This document shows, in pieces, positions 1-8,240 of a DNA stretch of 64,000 nucleotides. Under the pieces are notes generated by a model that saw nothing but the letters and a program-made list of their open reading frames with translations, had not been told where the DNA came from and searched no databases. The position numbers and the translations under genes are program-made. The DNA comes from CAIZWU01 sp942492905 (GTDB lineage: Bacteria > Verrucomicrobiota > Verrucomicrobiia > Verrucomicrobiales > V1-33): NCBI GenBank assembly GCA_942492905.1, contig OW818657.1, positions 1,736,001 through 1,800,000 of the forward strand, in the 5' to 3' direction. The number at the start of each line of letters is the position of its first letter. Position 1 is the first letter of the stretch.

Positions 1-115
1 TTGGGTAAGTGGCCGGACCTGTTCCGTTTCCCCTATATCTGCACCCAGGCCGGAAATACCCGCCTGCCGCCTTCAGTTTTTCCACCTCCCGCCGTCAGGC
101 TCATTTACCGCTCCG

Positions 116-3100
116 ATGAAGACTCCCTTGCTATATTTTTCACGTAATCCGCACGATCGGCTGATCCTTGCAGGCTTGCTGACCACGCTGGCGGCCGCCG
201 CCCCGGTGCAGGCCCAGAGTGGCGCCTGGTCCAATCCTGCCTCGGGAGGCCTTTGGAGTGTGGCTGGGAATTGGACGGGAGGGGTGATTGCGGATGGCAG
301 CGGTGCAACGGCCGACTTCAGCACCCTGGACCTCACGGCGGATCATACGGTCGTGCTTGATGGGGCACGCACCCTGACGAATTTGACCTTTGGCGACCTT
401 GACCCCGCGACGCCGGCGAATTGGATCATAACCGACAATGCCGATCCTCTCAATGTCTTCACCCTGGATACCACGCCCACGATCACGGTCAATGCTTTGG
501 GCACCGATGCCACGGCTACGGTCAAGGCGGCCATCACCGGCAGTTTGGGGCTGATCAAGGCCGGGGCCGGTCCTTTGACGCTTACGGGATTCAACACGTA
601 CGCGGGGGCTACCATTGTGAATGGAGGCATACTCCGCCTGGGAACCGGCGGGGTGATCAATGCCGGAGCGCTCAGTACGGCCACCGTGGCGGGGTCCCGT
701 TATATCGGCAGTGGCGGGGACCTTACCTGCAGTGCCCTGTCCACCATCCAACAGACCGGTGGCGGGTTCCTGCTGGAATCCGGCAGCGCTACCTTCAACG
801 GCGGCATCCGGACGGCCAACTCGGACGGCAGTGTGATCCGGATTGATGGCGGCAGCTTCACCGCGACCACCGTGGAACTGCGCCGCACGCAAAGCTACAC
901 GGCGCTCCGGACCACAACCGACGTCAATCCAAACGGCCTGTATGTAACCGGGGGCACGGTGAATATCACCACTCTCAATGCCGGGACCAGCAATTCCTCG
1001 GTGTCCGCCCGGATTGATGGCGGGGATGTTCTCATTTCCGGCAATGTCAACATCGGCGGCACCAGCAACACCCGCTTCAGTATCCTCCAGGTCAAAGGAG
1101 GCACTTTCACTTCGAGCGATCCCACCAATGGCGTGGTGCTGGGCTTCAGCACCACCACAGGAAATAATACCGAATTTTACCTGACGGGGGGCACCTCCTC
1201 GGTCGAGAAAATCACCATGGGAACCTCCGCGCTCGTCACCGCGGGATCCGGTACGGTTTATCTGAATGGGGGGGCGCTCTATCTGGGCAGCGGGGGCGTG
1301 GAAAAACGTGCCGCAGGTACCTACGTCGCGAACGTCAGCCTGATCGCCGGCACGCTTGGAGCCAAGGCCGATTGGGCCACCGGGGTCGATCTATCAACCG
1401 GAGCTGAATCCACCAATAACGCTTCCATCAAGGCAGCTGATGCCACCGATGCGCCCTTCAATATTACGCTGGGCGGGGTCATTTCCGGGAGCAGCGGCTT
1501 CACCAAAACCGGTGGCGGCACCCTGCTGCTCACGGGAAACAACACCTATGACGGTTCTTTCGGTACGGGCACCATCATCAGCGCCGGGACCCTCCAGATG
1601 GGCAATGGCGGCACCAGCGGCTCGCTTGGGGCGGGCCCGGTCACCAATGATGCCCGGCTCGACTTCCGGCGCAGCGATGCCCTGACGGTTGATAATTTGA
1701 TCAGTGGCACCGGCTCCCTTACCCAGTCCGGCACCGGCATCCTGACGTTGACGGCTCCCAATCTCTATGCTGGCGGGACCACCATTTCCGCCGGCACGCT
1801 TGCTCTCGCCAATATCAGCGACTCCGCCACCGGGAGCGGTGCGGTCAATGTCCAGTCCACTGGTGTCCTCGGGGGCACTGGGGCCGCCGCGGGGCCCGTT
1901 ACCATTGCCGCAGGGGGAGCGATTGCTCCGGGCACCGGAGTCGGTAACCTCAGTGCCGGAAGCCTGACACTTGCGGCGGGCTCCAATCTCCATTTCGAAT
2001 TCAACAGTACCCCGGCCAATGACCAGATCGCGGTCGCCGGGACCCTGACCCTGAACGGCGGCGCGGTCCGGTTGCGTCAGGAGAATTCCACCAATCCCTG
2101 GAGTGCCCTTACCAAATACTATCTGATCAAGTACGGCGCACTTGCCGGGACCGGCATCAGCGCCCTCAGCGTGGCCAATCCAGTGAGCGGGGTCACTTAC
2201 GCCTTCGGCACAGAAACTGTTGGGGCCGAACAGTTCATCACCCTCACGCTCAGCAGTGCCGGGACTCCGCATACCTGGAACGTGGATGCCAGCGGCAGCT
2301 GGGATACGGCCGCCAATTGGAGCACCGGAATTCCGGGGGGGATCGGGAACCCAGTCAATTTTCTGGGGGCCATCTCCACCGCCCGCACTATTACCCTCGA
2401 CACCGCCCGCACTGCCGGTTCCATCACATTTGATAATGGGAATCCCTACATCCTCACTGGTTCTGTCCTGACATTCAACAATGGCGCCCCGGCGGCCACT
2501 GCCACCATCCAGAGCGGATCACACACCATCAATTCCAATGTCAGTCTGCCGGCTGCCGGCCTAAATGTCGCCGTCAGTCTGGCGGATGCGGCCCTGACCT
2601 TCGGGGGCACGGTTTCCGGTGCCGGAGCGCTCCGTCATCAGGGTCCGGGAACGCTTCGTCTCACCGGGGACAATAGCTGGAATGGCGGCACCACCCTGGC
2701 GGGCAACGGCGTCATCGAAATCAATCAGGCGGCCGCTCTCGGCACCGCCGGCCTGGCCTGGACCGGGGCTGGCACTCTGCGGCCGCTCGCCCCCCTGACG
2801 TTGGCCAATCCCCTCTCGGTGGACGCCGGCATCAATGGGACAATCGATACCGCGGGCTTTGATCTGACCGCTTCCGGGGTCATCAGCGGCGCTGGCGGAC
2901 TGGTGAAGACCGGGGCCGGAATCCTCACCCTGACCAATGCCAATTCCTGGGCCGGGGGCTCCACTTTCCGTGGGGGGCTGGTTTCCTTCACCGCTCCGGC
3001 GCAGCTGGGAGGAGGGGACCTGATCTTTGACGGCGGCGGTCTGCGCTGGGGCCCCGGCAATACCACTGATATCTCAGGCGGAATCACGTCGTTCCTCGCC

Positions 3101-5083
3101 GGTGGAGCCACCTTTGACACCGGCTCCAACAATATCTCCCTCGCCAGTGTGGTGGGCGGGGGCGGGCCGGGCGGCCTGACTAAAACTGGCTCTGGCAGGC
3201 TGACCCTTTCCGCCGCCAACAGCTACACTGGCCGCACCCTTGTCCTGGGAGGTTCCCTCGCCCTGCCGGCGGCGGAAAATCTCGGGCCGGCCCCGCTGAC
3301 TCCGGTCGCTCAACAGTTGACGCTCGATGGCGGCGCGCTGCTGATCGAAAATTCGTTCGATCTGCCGGTCACCACCGGTGTAGCCGTCGGAGCGGGTACC
3401 GGCACGATCAACGTTCCCGTGGATTTGACCCTGGGAATCGCCGGGGGGATTGTGGATCGGGATGCGCTTCCGGGCGTGCTGGATCTGGAGGGCTCCGGGA
3501 CCGTCAACTTCACGGGCAACAGCAGTTACAGCGGCGGAGGCACGTTCAAGGGTCTCACCATCAATGCCAATGCCACCAACGCCTTTGGCACTGGAGCCGT
3601 CACCCTGGACGGCACCACCGTGAACTGCGCCGGCAATGTCTTCCTGCCCAATGGGTTCATCGTGAATTCCACCGCAGCCATCAACCTCTCCAATGCCAAC
3701 CCTGGCAGTACCCTGACAGGCTCACTGCTGGGTGCCGGCACCCTCACCATGACGGCCACCGGCAACCGCAGCAACATCTCCGGCGACTGGACCGGATTTG
3801 CGGGTGACCTGATTCTCACGGGGGATGGGGAATGGCGCATAACCGGGTTTAATGAAACCCTTTCCAATGCCCGCGTGCGCATTGATGGTATTACGCAACT
3901 GGTCCTCGCCGTGAATCCCAATGTCGGCGTACCCCGCGTCATCAGGATCGGTCAGCTCACCGGTACCGGACTGCTGGGAGGGCAACCGGTCCCCGGCCGT
4001 TCCGTCAATTGGACGGTGGGGGGGCTCGGCACGGATTCCACCTTCGAGGGCATCATCAAGGATAATATGAGCCAGCCCAATGGGGTCGGGAATGCGGCCT
4101 CGGACTTTACCAAGGAAGGCATCGGCACGCTCACCCTGACCGGTATTTCCACCTACACCGGGAGCACCACGGTCTCCAATGGCACCCTGCTGGTGAATGG
4201 GGATAACTCGGCCGCGACCGGAGCCCTCGCCGTTACCGGCGGCACCCTGGGAGGCACTGGTATCGTGGGCGCCGCGGTGACCGTCGAGGCCGCGGGTTTC
4301 CTCGCGCCGGGCGCCTCCATCGGCACCCTCACCACGGGCACCGCTTTCATCGAGGGCACCCTGCTGACCGAATATGACAATGCGGATGCCAACCGGATCG
4401 ACAAGCTCAGCATCAATGGTGACCTCATCCTGGGCACCGCCGCCCAGCTGGTGCTGGAAGCGGATGGCGCCTGGCCGGCCGGAGCACCCCGCGTCATTGC
4501 CAGCTGGACCGGCAGCCTCAGCGGCACGTTCGCCACCGTGATCGGCCTGCCAGCCGGTTATGATGTCAACTATGCCTTCAATGATGGCATTTCCTCCAAC
4601 AATATCGCCATCGTCCCCGGCTTCTCCAGTCCGGCCTACACCGCCTGGCTTACTGCGAATTCCCTCGCCGGAAGTGACGCCGCGGCCTCTGCCGATCCTG
4701 ACAATGACGGAATGATCAACCTGATGGAGTTCGCCCTCGATGGCAATCCCAGCCTTGCCGCCGACTCCGGCAAGTCCCGCACCGCCATCGCCACCGCCGG
4801 CGCGGATCAGGCCCTCACCCTCACCATTCCGGTCCGCACTGGAGCCGTCTTCAGCGGGGCCACCGCGCAGACCGCAGGCATCGATGGAATCATCTACACC
4901 ATCGAAGGTTCCGATGATCTGGCCGGCTGGTCCGCCATGGTCATCTCTGAGGTCACCCCTGCGGCCAGCGCCGGCCTGCCGGCTCTTTCGACAGGCTGGA
5001 CCTATCGCACCTTCCGCACTCCGGATACGGTGAGCGCCGACAACCGGGACTATCTCCGGGTCAAGGTTGCTCCCGGGAGTTGA
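116..5083 (+). CDS. Autotransporter-associated beta-strand repeat protein (secreted)
   Basis: A 1655-residue secreted protein. Residues 1-34 form a signal peptide (basic start, hydrophobic LILAGLLTTLAAAA, then APVQAQ). The body is Gly/Thr/Ala/Asn-rich and contains at least seven copies of the beta-strand repeat of the form G.G.LTKTG.GTLTLTG.N.Y.G.T.V..GTL, for example near 541, 1490, 1705, 2620, 2890, 3170 and 4110. This is the PATR/autotransporter-associated repeat, which folds as a beta-helix. The C-terminus has no visible outer-membrane beta-barrel. Instead there is a DPDNDGMINLMEFAL motif around 4700, a calcium-binding-like tail common in verrucomicrobial secreted proteins. A role in adhesion or polysaccharide binding is inference. 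No clear Shine-Dalgarno sequence precedes the ATG, which is chosen because it gives the signal peptide. Confidence 0.9.
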   Translation: MKTPLLYFSRNPHDRLILAGLLTTLAAAAPVQAQSGAWSNPASGGLWSVAGNWTGGVIADGSGATADFSTLDLTADHTVVLDGARTLTNLTFGDLDPATPANWIITDNADPLNVFTLDTTPTITVNALGTDATATVKAAITGSLGLIKAGAGPLTLTGFNTYAGATIVNGGILRLGTGGVINAGALSTATVAGSRYIGSGGDLTCSALSTIQQTGGGFLLESGSATFNGGIRTANSDGSVIRIDGGSFTATTVELRRTQSYTALRTTTDVNPNGLYVTGGTVNITTLNAGTSNSSVSARIDGGDVLISGNVNIGGTSNTRFSILQVKGGTFTSSDPTNGVVLGFSTTTGNNTEFYLTGGTSSVEKITMGTSALVTAGSGTVYLNGGALYLGSGGVEKRAAGTYVANVSLIAGTLGAKADWATGVDLSTGAESTNNASIKAADATDAPFNITLGGVISGSSGFTKTGGGTLLLTGNNTYDGSFGTGTIISAGTLQMGNGGTSGSLGAGPVTNDARLDFRRSDALTVDNLISGTGSLTQSGTGILTLTAPNLYAGGTTISAGTLALANISDSATGSGAVNVQSTGVLGGTGAAAGPVTIAAGGAIAPGTGVGNLSAGSLTLAAGSNLHFEFNSTPANDQIAVAGTLTLNGGAVRLRQENSTNPWSALTKYYLIKYGALAGTGISALSVANPVSGVTYAFGTETVGAEQFITLTLSSAGTPHTWNVDASGSWDTAANWSTGIPGGIGNPVNFLGAISTARTITLDTARTAGSITFDNGNPYILTGSVLTFNNGAPAATATIQSGSHTINSNVSLPAAGLNVAVSLADAALTFGGTVSGAGALRHQGPGTLRLTGDNSWNGGTTLAGNGVIEINQAAALGTAGLAWTGAGTLRPLAPLTLANPLSVDAGINGTIDTAGFDLTASGVISGAGGLVKTGAGILTLTNANSWAGGSTFRGGLVSFTAPAQLGGGDLIFDGGGLRWGPGNTTDISGGITSFLAGGATFDTGSNNISLASVVGGGGPGGLTKTGSGRLTLSAANSYTGRTLVLGGSLALPAAENLGPAPLTPVAQQLTLDGGALLIENSFDLPVTTGVAVGAGTGTINVPVDLTLGIAGGIVDRDALPGVLDLEGSGTVNFTGNSSYSGGGTFKGLTINANATNAFGTGAVTLDGTTVNCAGNVFLPNGFIVNSTAAINLSNANPGSTLTGSLLGAGTLTMTATGNRSNISGDWTGFAGDLILTGDGEWRITGFNETLSNARVRIDGITQLVLAVNPNVGVPRVIRIGQLTGTGLLGGQPVPGRSVNWTVGGLGTDSTFEGIIKDNMSQPNGVGNAASDFTKEGIGTLTLTGISTYTGSTTVSNGTLLVNGDNSAATGALAVTGGTLGGTGIVGAAVTVEAAGFLAPGASIGTLTTGTAFIEGTLLTEYDNADANRIDKLSINGDLILGTAAQLVLEADGAWPAGAPRVIASWTGSLSGTFATVIGLPAGYDVNYAFNDGISSNNIAIVPGFSSPAYTAWLTANSLAGSDAAASADPDNDGMINLMEFALDGNPSLAADSGKSRTAIATAGADQALTLTIPVRTGAVFSGATAQTAGIDGIIYTIEGSDDLAGWSAMVISEVTPAASAGLPALSTGWTYRTFRTPDTVSADNRDYLRVKVAPGS

Positions 5084-5288
5084 CTTTATGCTGGAGGAAT
5101 CCGGCTTTTGCGGTTCAACCGTAACTCTGCCGATTAAACGCGCAGGTTTTTGGCGCCATGTCACGCCCCATTCCGCGGCATGGTCCTGCAGGGTATTCCT
5201 GACGGGGCCGGGAGGACGGCATGGCAGAGGCGCTTTATGCTGTGAAGTCCTTGGCAAGCCGGGGCGGATTGTGCCACAAGAGAAGGAA

Positions 5289-6542
5289 ATGACCCTCCGA
5301 CTTCTCCCCACCCTGTTTTTTCTGGCCATCTCTCCGGTTTGGCTGGCCGCCCAGGACCGCGCCGCCCTGACCATTCCCGCCACCGATGAGGGCTTGCCAG
5401 GGGCCGGCCCGATCCGCCGTGCCGACTGGTTCCGCCAGCTTTGGGAGCAACGCCGCATGGCCTGGGCTCCCAAAGTGGCAGCCGATCAGGGCGCGGTGGT
5501 TTTTCTGGGCGACTCCATCACCCAGGGCTGGGGCGATGATCTGGGCAAAGCGTTCGGTTCCATGAAGGTGGCCAATCGTGGCATCTCCGGCGACACCACC
5601 CGTGGCATCCTGATCCGCCTCCAGCAGGACGTGCTGGCGTTGCATCCCTCCGCGGTGGTCCTGCTGGCGGGGACCAATGATCTGGAGGAAAAAGCGGGCC
5701 CACCGGTGATCGCCGGCAATATCAAACTCATCCTCGCGGCCCTCAAGGCCCACCGCGCGGACCTGCCCGTGGTGTTATGCAAGGTCTTCCCCAGTTCTGC
5801 CAGCAAGTCCCGGTCCGCGGAGCAGATCAAAGCCCTCAATGAACAATACGCCGCCCTCGTGAAGGACCAGCCGCAGGTCACTCTTTTGGAAACCTGGAAG
5901 CCGTTTGCCGATCCCGCCGGCGACGCTCTCCCCGCTGAATTTCCCGATCTGCTCCATCCCAATGAGGCCGGTTATCTCAAATGGGCCGCGGCCCTGCGTC
6001 CCGTCCTCGCCACCCTGGGCCTGACGGAGACCGGGCCGGATCCTTTCCAGCTGGAGGAGGGTTTCACCAGCCTCTTCAATGGCAAGGACCTCACCGGCTG
6101 GACCTTCAAGGACGGTGCGCCCTTTGATGGAAAAGCCCGCAGCAGCGACCAACGCTATTTGGCCATCAATGGCCGCCTGGTGGTCACCACCCCGCCGGAA
6201 GGCAGCAAACTGGCGCAGCTTTGGACGGTGCGGGAGTTTCCGAAGGATTTCACCCTGCGCTTGGAATTCCGCGCCACTCCTGACGCCGACAGCGGGGTCT
6301 TCCTGCGCGGCCCGCAGCTCCAGTGCCGCGACTACTCCCTCGCCGGTCCTTTCAAAAACCTGACGAAATACAAACCGCAGGACTGGAACGAACTCGAAGT
6401 GGTGGTCACCGGCGGCACCGCCCGCTGCACCTGCAACGGCGAGGTCCTCGATGCCGCCTTCAAAGTCCCGGCCACCGGGCCCATCGGCCTCGAAGGAGAC
6501 CGCGGCCAGATGGAATACCGCCGCATCAGGATCAGGGAATAG
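5289..6542 (+). CDS. SGNH/GDSL hydrolase fused to DUF1080 domain
   Basis: A 417-residue exported enzyme with two domains. The signal peptide is residues 1-21 (LLPTLFFLAISPVWLAAQ). Residues 65-245 are an SGNH hydrolase: block I GDSIT with Ser76, a block II Gly in NRGISGD, block III GTND with Asn130, and block V DLLHP with Asp220 and His223, so the catalytic set is complete. Residues 258-417 match the DUF1080 (3-keto-disaccharide hydrolase/LamG-like) fold, with FNGKDLTGW and the GVFLRG and RYRRIRIRE-type ends. The reading frame is open back to 5067, but the ATG at 5289 follows GAAGGA and starts the signal peptide, so it is preferred. The substrate is probably an acylated or modified sugar, which is inference. 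Confidence 0.9.
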   Translation: MTLRLLPTLFFLAISPVWLAAQDRAALTIPATDEGLPGAGPIRRADWFRQLWEQRRMAWAPKVAADQGAVVFLGDSITQGWGDDLGKAFGSMKVANRGISGDTTRGILIRLQQDVLALHPSAVVLLAGTNDLEEKAGPPVIAGNIKLILAALKAHRADLPVVLCKVFPSSASKSRSAEQIKALNEQYAALVKDQPQVTLLETWKPFADPAGDALPAEFPDLLHPNEAGYLKWAAALRPVLATLGLTETGPDPFQLEEGFTSLFNGKDLTGWTFKDGAPFDGKARSSDQRYLAINGRLVVTTPPEGSKLAQLWTVREFPKDFTLRLEFRATPDADSGVFLRGPQLQCRDYSLAGPFKNLTKYKPQDWNELEVVVTGGTARCTCNGEVLDAAFKVPATGPIGLEGDRGQMEYRRIRIRE

Positions 6543-6579
6543 GACGATCTTTTTGGTAATCAGGGGACGGAATCGGTTT

Positions 6580-6601
6580 TTGTTGGGGCGTGTTCCAACA
6601 A
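6580..6601. repeat. Inverted repeat in the gap before the DUF4139 gene
   Basis: TTGTTGG at 6580-6586 is complementary to CCAACAA at 6595-6601 with an 8-base loop. It lies in the 157-base gap between the SGNH-DUF1080 gene and the DUF4139 gene. It could be a weak terminator or an operator; there is no T-run after it. Confidence 0.3.
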
Positions 6602-6699
6602 ATTGCCGGCCGAGTGGTCTGTTGCCGGGGATGCTTGCGGCACGGTGTTTTACCTGGAGTTTACATTCCGGCGTGTTTTGCCATCCTACCTTGTCCAAC

Positions 6700-8229
6700 A
6701 TGAAAACGATTCCCTCCCCCCTCCCGCTTGCCGGCGTCCTGTTTGGCCTCGTCCTTCCCTGTCAGGCCCAGCCCGCCCTGACGATCTACAATCAGAACTT
6801 CGCCACGGTGCGGGACCGGCTGACGCTGGACCTGCAAAGCGGGCTGAATGATGTCCGCTTCACGGACACCACGGCCCATGTGGAAGCGGATTCCGTGATC
6901 CTGCGCGATCCCGCCGGGGCAGTGACGCTCCGGGTGATCGAACAAAACTACCGGGCCGATCCCATATCCGAGGGCCTGTTGCTCTCATTGAATGAGGGGA
7001 AGGAAATCGATTTCCTCATTCCCGGCAGCCTCGGCAAGCCGGACCGCACCGTGAAGGGAAAAATCATCCGCAGTGGCTATACCGCGCACTCCGCCGAATC
7101 GATGCAGCGGTATGGCCGGGCTTACGCCATGAGTCAGATGTCGATGAATTCGGCTTACGGGCAGGGTATGCAGCCCATCATCGAAGTGGAAGGCCAGTTG
7201 CAGTTCGGCCTGCCGGGCAAGCCATTCTTCCCCGCTCTGGCGGATGATACAGTGCTGAAACCCACCCTCGTCTGGAAGCTCCACTCCGACAAGGCCGCCA
7301 AAGTGAACGCGGAAGTCGCCTATCAGACCGGCGGGATGAGCTGGGCGGCGGCCTACAATGTGGTGGCCCCGGAAAAAGGGGATACCCTGGACCTGACTGG
7401 CTGGGTCACCATGGACAACCAAAGCGGTAAAACCTTCAAGGAAGCCAAGGTGCAACTGGTGGCGGGGGACGTGGCGAAGGTGCAAAACGGCAATGCTGGT
7501 TCTGCCCGACGGAACGCTGTCGGAGCGGCGGATTCCTCATACTCTGCCCCCAGAGTTACCGAGAAATCCTTCGATGAATATCATCTCTACAGTTTGCCGT
7601 TGCCTACCACGCTGCATGACCGCGAGACCAAACAGGTCGAATTCGTCAGGGCCGCCGCAATCAAGGCGCAGCGTATTTATGTGTATGACGGCGTGAAGAT
7701 CGACCCCAACCGCTACAGCAACTACAGCATGCTGAACATCCGCAGCCAGGAGGAGTATGGCACGGAGAGCAATCCCAAAGTCTGGGTGATGCGCGAATTC
7801 AAAAATAGTGCCGCCAACCAATTGGGCATTCCCCTGCCGCTCGGCACGGTGCGGTTTTATCGTCAGGATGATGAAGGCCAGCTTCAGTTCACCGGCGAAA
7901 ACCAGATCGACCACACGCCGAAGGACGAAACCCTGCGCATCTACACCGGCAATGCCTTCGATCTCGTGGGCGAACGCAAGCGCACCGCCTACAAGAGCGA
8001 CAGTTCCAACCATTGGTTCGACGAAACCTTTGAAATCACCCTGAGGAACCACAAAACCGAAGCCGTCGAAATCCGCGTCGTGGAACACCTCTACCGTTGG
8101 ACCAACTGGGAGATCCGCGCCCCCTCCAACACCTTCCTCAAAACCGACGCTCAAACCATCGAGTTCCGCATCCCGCTGAAACCGGACGAGGAACGGGTGG
8201 TGTCGTATCAAGTGCACTACTCGTGGTAA
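6700..8229 (+). CDS. DUF4139 domain-containing secreted protein
   Basis: A 509-residue exported protein. The signal peptide is residues 1-24 (MKTIPSPLPLAGVLFGLVLPCQAQ). The mature N-terminus ALTIYNQNFATVRDRLTLDLQSGLNDVRFTD is the typical start of DUF4139 proteins, which begin with a conserved YNQ.fA.V.... strand. The rest has the family's later signatures: YNVVAPEKGDTLDLTGWVTMDNQSGKTFKEAKVQLVAGDV, then FKNS..N.LGIPLPLGTVRFYRQDDEGQLQFTGE and a terminal VEIRVVEHLYRWTNWEI block. The biochemical role of the family is unknown. The frame is open upstream to 6451, but the ATG at 6700 is the one that yields the signal peptide. It lies 11 bases upstream of the next gene and may share its transcript. 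Confidence 0.88.
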   Translation: MKTIPSPLPLAGVLFGLVLPCQAQPALTIYNQNFATVRDRLTLDLQSGLNDVRFTDTTAHVEADSVILRDPAGAVTLRVIEQNYRADPISEGLLLSLNEGKEIDFLIPGSLGKPDRTVKGKIIRSGYTAHSAESMQRYGRAYAMSQMSMNSAYGQGMQPIIEVEGQLQFGLPGKPFFPALADDTVLKPTLVWKLHSDKAAKVNAEVAYQTGGMSWAAAYNVVAPEKGDTLDLTGWVTMDNQSGKTFKEAKVQLVAGDVAKVQNGNAGSARRNAVGAADSSYSAPRVTEKSFDEYHLYSLPLPTTLHDRETKQVEFVRAAAIKAQRIYVYDGVKIDPNRYSNYSMLNIRSQEEYGTESNPKVWVMREFKNSAANQLGIPLPLGTVRFYRQDDEGQLQFTGENQIDHTPKDETLRIYTGNAFDLVGERKRTAYKSDSSNHWFDETFEITLRNHKTEAVEIRVVEHLYRWTNWEIRAPSNTFLKTDAQTIEFRIPLKPDEERVVSYQVHYSW

Positions 8230-8240
8230 ACTTCAATCCT

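Noticed and set aside
3722..5473. A 583-residue open frame on the minus strand
   Set aside because: Antisense to the beta-strand repeat protein; residue content follows the complementary repeat pattern.
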